A stretch of DNA of 64,000 bases, taken from Moniliophthora roreri. Lineage: Eukaryota; Basidiomycota; Agaricomycetes; Agaricales; Marasmiaceae. Under the pieces are notes generated by a model, which saw only the letters and a list, made by a program, of their open reading frames with translations, ran no database searches and was not told where the DNA came from. Position 1 is the first letter of the stretch; every line of letters starts with the position of its first letter. The position numbers were made by a program, and so were the translations under genes. Positions 57,503 through 64,000 of the stretch are shown here, piece by piece. Location of the stretch: assembly GCA_001466705.2 (NCBI GenBank), contig LATX02000100.1, positions 620,001 through 684,000 of the forward strand. Reading direction: 5' to 3'.

Positions 57503-58451
57503 ATTTCCATACCTTCTCCCATGATTTGAGAGGAAGGAGCTCAGTGGCTTGCTCGACGAATCGAGACTCGGCAGAAGACGGAACAGTCACTGTCCGATCA
57601 TGGCCTCGGATTTCGGGGGAAGAGTGGTTGAAACGCCACAAGAAGTCGACGAGGTGCTTCTCCTTCGCATAACGAAAAGCGCTGGTAACCACGGCACCTT
57701 CACGATCGAATCGAATCAGCCTGGCATAGTCACCGGCAACCTCGACGCAGAAAGCATGTGTCCTGAATTGGGTTGCAAGCATGGCGCCAGCGTAGGTGGC
57801 AAGCTGAGCACGTGTCTCCTGCGAGTTTTTGGCCTGTTTCTCAAAAGGATATGCCTCGGAAACGTTATCATTGAATCCAGAGGAACTGTTTGCCAGCTTG
57901 AACTCGAAGAAAGTCTCAAGCTTCGCGACTTCAAACGTACGCTCGAGTTGGACATTCTTGTGAAAGACACTGACATCGACGTTTATCAGACCAGTCTGAT
58001 GGGTCCAATTGATGTCGTCAGAGGCGTCGCCAGTGACCTTCAGTTCGAGATTAGTGCAATAGCGGTCCAATAACTTGGTCTATGATATAGTCAACAAGTC
58101 AGCACCCAGATAGCTATCGCAAAAAGAACATATGGTACTTACAAATCTGTAGCACATATCGAATTTTTTCTTGGCATCTGAGCGAATGTTGCCCCATCTC
58201 TGTCGCTGGAAGTTCGGCCGACGAGGGAGTCCTGGAGGCGCAGGCAGAAACTTGGCGAGAAATTCGATGGGTGACACTGGACCAAACCACTCGTTATGAG
58301 TGTCGAGTTCAACTTGAGCAAGGCGGGTATCCCTGGTGGGGTCTTCGGATGTAAATGTCGATCTGCCAGTGTTCAACTCGAGCGGAGAACTCGAGGAATC
58401 AAATATAGCCTGACTCTGATCCCTCGGCAGTTGAGGAGGAGTAGACGACAT
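57503..58451 (-). CDS. Fungal-type protein kinase (FunK1-like), N-terminal part only
   Basis: Model: complement(join(<57503..58079,58143..58451)), about 295 aa to the assembly gap. The protein starts MSSTPPQLPRDQSQAI. It shows the layout that precedes the kinase lobe in FunK1-like proteins: IEFLAKFLPAPPG, FDMCYRFTKLLDRYC, FEFKLANSSSGFNDN, ETRAQLATYAGAMLATQFRT, HAFCVEVAGDYARLIRFDRE, GAVVTSAF, and LVDFLWRFNHSSPEIRGHD. In the family a kinase-like fold with an HRD-type motif follows; that part lies beyond the N or is missing. FunK1 proteins are expanded in multicellular basidiomycetes. The opposite strand has a 174-codon frame that I take as a shadow. Confidence 0.75.
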
Positions 58452-58587
58452 GCTGAGTGAGTGCGCCTTCGTTTGATGGAGAATTCATGGATCCATGGTG
58501 TTCGATACGGGGCTGTGGAATCGGCCACGACTTGGCAGAAAGAGAAGAACAATGCAAAATGGCGCTCGCGTGACCGTGGCTGCCATT

Positions 58588-59402
58588 TAGGGCTCGTTAC
58601 CGTACCCGTATACGGGTCGTAAAAGCTACGGGTCGTAAGGTGTACGGGCAAGCCCGTAACCGTACCGTACAAGCCCGTCTTGACCTCCTCTACGGTACGG
58701 GTACGGGGTCGTAACCGTACCGTCAACCGTATATATGGTGTTATCTTAAGAAGCCTCAAGGTGATGGGAGATTTGACCAATTATGGCCATACGCAGCTCT
58801 GCCGAGTCTGTATCGAGTGTTTGTGAGCCTCTAAAGGGTCGGTCATCGAATATTGCCAAGGAAATGAACTTTATTTTGACTTTAAGCGATGGGACACAGT
58901 TTAATTGCATCTGGAGAGCCCCCCCACTGACCATGGCTGACATTAAAGACTACTGAGGATTATTAGTTACCCATGTATACACTTTTTTCGCCGCCGAGTG
59001 GAAGTAGTGAGGTTTAATCCATTCCTCCATTGCTCAAAATTGCCATCAGCCCAATCTAAGTTCAATGAAGGCCCAAGAAGGTGAGCCTGACTTCTCTTGA
59101 CCGCTGCCGATGGCGTTGAAGAAAGTGGTAACCAGGTTTCGACGACGTGAAAGGAACCAAAGTAGTGCTAAAAAAAGTCGTGCGACGGCATTTTTCCCGA
59201 TTTGGAAGCCATCGTCGCATTAAGCGCCCACCCAGACCGTATTACGGCGGTAAACCCGTCTGACGGTACGGTCTGTACGGTTTACGACTGACCCGTAAAC
59301 CGTACCGTACCTTCCTTACCTCCACTGGGCTACGGTACGGGTCCGTAACCGTATATACGACCCCGTATAGACGGCAATGTACGGGTACGGTAACGAGCCC
59401 TA
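58588..59402. mobile_element. Non-autonomous hAT-like DNA transposon, 815 bp
   Basis: Starts TAGGGCTCGTTACCG and ends with its reverse complement; the outer 23 bp are identical in inverted orientation. The flanking 8 bp CTGCCATT (58580-58587 and 59403-59410) are a perfect direct repeat, as expected of a target-site duplication. 8-bp duplications and a TA-G-type terminus point to the hAT superfamily. The outer 150 bp on each side are crowded with short ACGGTACGG, TACGGGT and CCGTACC motifs in both orientations, probable subterminal transposase sites. No transposase frame is present, so the element would need an enzyme from elsewhere. Confidence 0.88.
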
Positions 59403-60721
59403 CTGCCATTGTTGGCTAACTCGATTTGGGAGGCAGTGCTTCCCACACACCTATGGTGCCCAGGTAAAACGTCACAATAGAAGGCACGGTCCGGGTGGTT
59501 TCCGCCCTCTGATGAGAACACTTTCCGCATCAAAAACCTGTACGCAAATATCTATATCTTTTTTTCTCAAATACGCCAATAACTTCGTCTTAGAAACTTT
59601 CAAGTCATGTCAGCCATCCTTTCCTTTTTGGACTGTCCATGTTTCACTTTCCCTTTCGAGAAAAAATAAAATAAAATAAAAATTGCGCCATCACTTCTTC
59701 GTCTCCTGCAACAACACCACCTGCAGCACCAACCTTCAATCTGTTCATCACCCAGATAATTTGGCCGCTCGGGCTATTAAATCCAAACTCAGGATGTTAT
59801 TAGCGTGACTTTTTGGGATGATGGAACCGGTGGATTTTAGTTGGTACAATGCTGGTACGTTTGCATCATCAATATTTCCTGTGGCCCAGTTCTTAACTTC
59901 ACCAAAAGTCATGAGGATACAAGGAAGCACCAACATTTGATTGGTCCGCCTGCAGCACCAGTACACTACCTCTTAGTTAGTCTTTTCTAGGTCTCAGCTG
60001 TCTGCATCAAACAGGATTTATGCCATGGGGATGAGCTAGTGACTGACAAGGAGACTGGCGTAATGATAAACAAGGAGGTCCTGAGGTGCGCTATATCCTG
60101 TCTCTTCACTGTTATTGAGCGTTCATACTCTGACCAGTCAACATCACTGTTCCTTCTCGGCGATATTTCAGAATCTGGCTAGGGATTTGTTATAGGGGAC
60201 ATGGTCATAACCATAACCCTTGCTGTAGTCATGGGGATGGGAAGATGCATTGGGCACGGCGCGAAGTCTGTCAGAGACTCGCTGCTAAATGGCTGGTGCG
60301 GGGTATTTGGTGAGCTGAGATTTGGTGTAAGTTTGAGCCAAACACTATGTATTTAGCTATTAGTGACAATTCATGTGTCTGTAGAATGAATCAATATATG
60401 CTTTATCCACCTGGATGCACCTGTTACTGAAATAATACTGATAGTTGGCATTGAAGAGCCATTGCCATAATATTGTGTTCCTTGCCAGGGCAACCACCCC
60501 GAATACATACATCACCAATGGCACACCAAGTTCAAGGGAGAAAACAGCATTCACCTTGGTTTCATTTGGCACAAGTCACTGTTCACAGGAAGGTTTCTGG
60601 TAAGAGGTTTATCAAGTGAATCGGGATGTCTCTGCACATTTAGAAACTCTCCATGGTTTAAAGATTTCACTGCGTCTATTGTTGGTATGCCTTTCTTCGA
60701 TCCCGCAGCACTTGTAAAAAC

Positions 60722-60722
60722 N
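60722..60722. other. Assembly gap flanked by identical 1,210-bp sequence
   Basis: 59512-60721 and 60723-61932 correspond base for base with offset 1,211 around this N, as happens when overlapping contig ends are not merged. Confidence 0.92.
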
Positions 60723-61932
60723 ATGAGAACACTTTCCGCATCAAAAACCTGTACGCAAATATCTATATCTTTTTTTCTCAAATACGCCAATAACTTCGTC
60801 TTAGAAACTTTCAAGTCATGTCAGCCATCCTTTCCTTTTTGGACTGTCCATGTTTCACTTTCCCTTTCGAGAAAAAATAAAATAAAATAAAAATTGCGCC
60901 ATCACTTCTTCGTCTCCTGCAACAACACCACCTGCAGCACCAACCTTCAATCTGTTCATCACCCAGATAATTTGGCCGCTCGGGCTATTAAATCCAAACT
61001 CAGGATGTTATTAGCGTGACTTTTTGGGATGATGGAACCGGTGGATTTTAGTTGGTACAATGCTGGTACGTTTGCATCATCAATATTTCCTGTGGCCCAG
61101 TTCTTAACTTCACCAAAAGTCATGAGGATACAAGGAAGCACCAACATTTGATTGGTCCGCCTGCAGCACCAGTACACTACCTCTTAGTTAGTCTTTTCTA
61201 GGTCTCAGCTGTCTGCATCAAACAGGATTTATGCCATGGGGATGAGCTAGTGACTGACAAGGAGACTGGCGTAATGATAAACAAGGAGGTCCTGAGGTGC
61301 GCTATATCCTGTCTCTTCACTGTTATTGAGCGTTCATACTCTGACCAGTCAACATCACTGTTCCTTCTCGGCGATATTTCAGAATCTGGCTAGGGATTTG
61401 TTATAGGGGACATGGTCATAACCATAACCCTTGCTGTAGTCATGGGGATGGGAAGATGCATTGGGCACGGCGCGAAGTCTGTCAGAGACTCGCTGCTAAA
61501 TGGCTGGTGCGGGGTATTTGGTGAGCTGAGATTTGGTGTAAGTTTGAGCCAAACACTATGTATTTAGCTATTAGTGACAATTCATGTGTCTGTAGAATGA
61601 ATCAATATATGCTTTATCCACCTGGATGCACCTGTTACTGAAATAATACTGATAGTTGGCATTGAAGAGCCATTGCCATAATATTGTGTTCCTTGCCAGG
61701 GCAACCACCCCGAATACATACATCACCAATGGCACACCAAGTTCAAGGGAGAAAACAGCATTCACCTTGGTTTCATTTGGCACAAGTCACTGTTCACAGG
61801 AAGGTTTCTGGTAAGAGGTTTATCAAGTGAATCGGGATGTCTCTGCACATTTAGAAACTCTCCATGGTTTAAAGATTTCACTGCGTCTATTGTTGGTATG
61901 CCTTTCTTCGATCCCGCAGCACTTGTAAAAAC
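60723..61932. repeat. Assembly duplication of 59512-60721
   Basis: Same open frames with identical translations at 59748-59966/60959-61177 and 60360-60572/61571-61783. Perfect identity abutting an N makes a biological tandem duplication unlikely. Confidence 0.88.
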
Positions 61933-63795
61933 ATCTTGAATACCTGCCCTAAGACTGGACCAACAAGAATTTCTTGTACAACGGATACTATAAGCTAGGC
62001 AGAGACATTATTAGAAACTCTCTACATGAATTGAGTCCAACGTTTCCTGAGCTCACCCACTTAGACATTTTGTCAGGATCATTTGGATATAATTTTTAGA
62101 GTTAATTTCTACTGGTTTTGATGAAACTGGGGCAGCACAGGCCATAGATGTACTAGGACGTTCAGTCGAATAGGTTGTGCACGATCAAATGTAAATCAAA
62201 AGTGCCATCAATACGGTCTTTCAAAGCATATCCTCTTGCAATTATTCTACCCTCTGGCTTTCATATGTTCTTACAGATGTTAATTTGAGTCAACATGCTC
62301 AGTGTCCCTCTCACAAGCCCTCTAGGAGAAAACAGAATGCAATTTGCCAATATTTATTAATTACCTAGTAGGATGGAGATATGGAGGTTAACTTTGCTGC
62401 AACACTCCAGTGCTTTTCCAAAATAGGCTTGTGCGCGAGGCCACTACTAATAGAGTAGACAACTCAATACATGAACGAGACACCAACTACATAGAAGATC
62501 GGTGTTTCAGCAGCTCTGAATCACTTTGGGTGTTGGATTGCCATATCTGACCGCTGCTATCACAAATCATTGCGGCCCAACATTCAAGAACCAGCTTCTC
62601 TACCTATCCCGAACTAATTGGCCAGAGATCATAGTGAGAGGCTGGAATCCCTTACTGAAACCTTAAATTCAGATCAACTGCCAAATTGAGACTCTGAGGT
62701 TGTATCGAACAACTCGGAATGAGTAGGAAGTGTATGTCATATAGAGAATAAAGGATTCAGAACGTCTGTCTTGGGCATGCTAAAATAGAAATGCTATGGG
62801 TTTTGTTTTTGAGACTAGCGAATAATCTTCCTAGGCCAGAATTGAAGGCGGTTGAAATATAACACAAGGTTCAGAATGTATAGCACTGTATCAGGGAACG
62901 CCGTTACCAAGATACAAAGAGAGAGGTATGGCTGGGCTGTCGTCCTGCTCTCAGCAATGGATCTGATACCAGCTGTGTCATTAACAGAAAGCCTGACAGT
63001 ACTGAAGACCAGAGCACAACAGAAGCCTTCATAAGATATAAATGAGCCTTTGGTGTTTTGACAGAACGAAAACCCGGTGAGTATGACAAGGGTCCTTTGG
63101 AATCTGTGTATTCTCAGGGTATCGAGTATGCACAGGAAAGGGTGCAATTGTCATTCCAAAGAGCCACCAAACCAACCTGGGCTACGCTTCTTTCAAGGTT
63201 GAACCAGAGGCAGACTGCAGTTGCAAGGGACTGAACCGACAAGCAAAGCTGAATTTGTGTGCCATTAGAGAGGGTAATGCCACTCAAAATTCCCTTGTGG
63301 TATTGATAAAAACATCCAATTCATTATTCATACAGAGTGAGATGATGGAAAAGTAACAGAAGGGGCAGAGGCGACAAGTGTGGAGGTGAGGTTCACAGTC
63401 CCAAATATCATAACTACAACAGGAAAAGACAGCGAAAATCAGCCTATGTGTTTCATTCACTATGGGTCATAGCAGACGTACCAGCCAGCCATCTCACGGT
63501 TGCTGAAACCCTCCATACATCACTTCCCTCATTGGAAAGCCATCACCAATGCTGGAACCCACATTACTGAAGCCTGCCTCCTTACACCAGCTTGACCCAA
63601 GCTGAAAAGAGAGTTCCATCTGGATAGTCGTTGTCATTATCTGGGTCGTGATCAAGCTGAGGTTGTTATCGCTGGGGAGTCAGGTGAGAGTTGATGATGG
63701 GAATGAATTATAGTGTGACTTTTGAATATTCTGAAAAAGGAAGGTGAGATGCATAAGGAAATCTGCCACAACTTGTTGAGGGAGCAAAGGGGAGA
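61933..63795. other. Interior of the TIR element, no recognisable gene
   Basis: AT-rich with only short frames (for example 62815-63147 on the - strand, 110 codons, hydrophobic, no motif). No DDE-type segment or zinc finger could be read by eye in any frame. Confidence 0.4.
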
Positions 63796-64000
63796 TATTG
63801 GCATATTCGAGAAAGATAGAATAAAGATATTCACGTACAGGCTTTTGATGCAGAAAGCGCTCTCGTCAGAGGGCAGAAACTACCTGGACCGTGCCTTCTA
63901 CTATGCTGGTTTACCTGGGAACCATAGGTGTTCCCACACCTCAACTGAGAACAACCGACATTGAAGGAGGAGTCCATGTAGCGGTATTGGAATGATTCAG

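Larger units (their letters stand above)
59448..63930. mobile_element. DNA transposon with about 135-bp TIRs and 8-bp target duplication
   Basis: The left end CACCTATGGTGCCCAGGTAA and the reverse complement of the right end CACCTATGGTTCCCAGGTAA continue to match for about 135 bp (AGAAGGCACGGTCC, CCTGTACG, CGAATATGCCAATA-type segments). The 8 bp TTCCCACA lie immediately outside both ends (59440-59447 and 63931-63938). The nominal length is 4,483 bp, but 1,211 bp of it are an assembly duplication, so the real element is about 3.27 kb. Internal frames are short (70-110 codons) and I recognise no transposase. An 8-bp duplication fits hAT or KDZ elements among others; class is left open. Confidence 0.82.

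Noticed and set aside
57549..58073. 174-codon open frame antisense to the FunK1-like exon
   Set aside because: The - strand frame splices and reads as the kinase family; this one has no motif.
59330..59533. Frame overlapping the hAT element end and the next TIR
   Set aside because: It crosses two transposon borders, so it cannot be an evolved gene.

Overview
The window is a 64 kb piece of a mushroom-forming basidiomycete genome (Agaricomycetes). Genes are split by many short introns of about 50-60 nt. The gene families are typical of this group: DUF6593, a fungal-type (FunK1-like) kinase, MYND-finger proteins with a basidiomycete C-terminal region, F-box proteins, GH71 alpha-1,3-glucanase, DUF1996-WSC, and a chromodomain gypsy retroelement. 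Four single N positions (6952, 10630, 57502, 60722) mark assembly joins. Two of them are flanked by near-perfect sequence duplications.

Layout. 1-4.65 kb: a DUF6593 gene runs off the left edge and is divergent from an eight-exon nuclear-type protein with two SAP-like motifs, a long acidic stretch and a C-terminal TKL-like kinase. 5.3-14.2 kb: repeat territory, with a probable LTR, 3'-end fragments of a chromodomain Ty3/gypsy element with extra ORFs behind integrase, a second copy of the same block across an N, telomere-like and 7-bp tandem repeats, and a terminal-inverted-repeat-like sequence. 14.7 kb: a small secreted cysteine-containing protein. 18.1-25.1 kb: an ordinary gene block with a twelve-exon APC-family amino acid/GABA permease, a convergent seven-transmembrane protein and a glutamine-synthetase-family protein.

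27.3-39.0 kb: a 3-4 kb segment is present twice in direct orientation. Each copy holds an intact seven-exon gene of an unnamed agaric family (557 and 561 aa). Between the copies lies a decayed F-box gene joined to a 5'-truncated DUF1996-WSC gene whose splicing is intact but which has one nonsense codon. A tRNA-Leu(AAG) with a 26-nt intron sits 57 bp beyond the right copy.

39.2-51.2 kb: GH71 glucanase, an MFS transporter with one GC-AG intron, a 172-aa orphan-family protein, a single-exon F-box protein and a GPI-anchored Kre9/Knh1-like wall protein. Degenerate 0.45 kb direct repeats flank the MFS region. 53.1-58.5 kb: a MYND gene followed by a decayed second copy and a relic of a third, then a FunK1-like gene cut by an N.

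58.6-63.9 kb: two DNA transposon insertions side by side. The first is an 815-bp hAT-like non-autonomous element with perfect 8-bp target duplication. The second has about 135-bp terminal inverted repeats and its own perfect 8-bp target duplication, contains no recognisable transposase, and is inflated by a 1,210-bp assembly duplication. The genes do not form one pathway. Cell-wall functions recur (GH71, Kre9-like, DUF1996-WSC), and the rest is transport, signalling and expanded orphan families between transposable elements. Gene models were spliced by hand from frame and splice signals, without transcript evidence.
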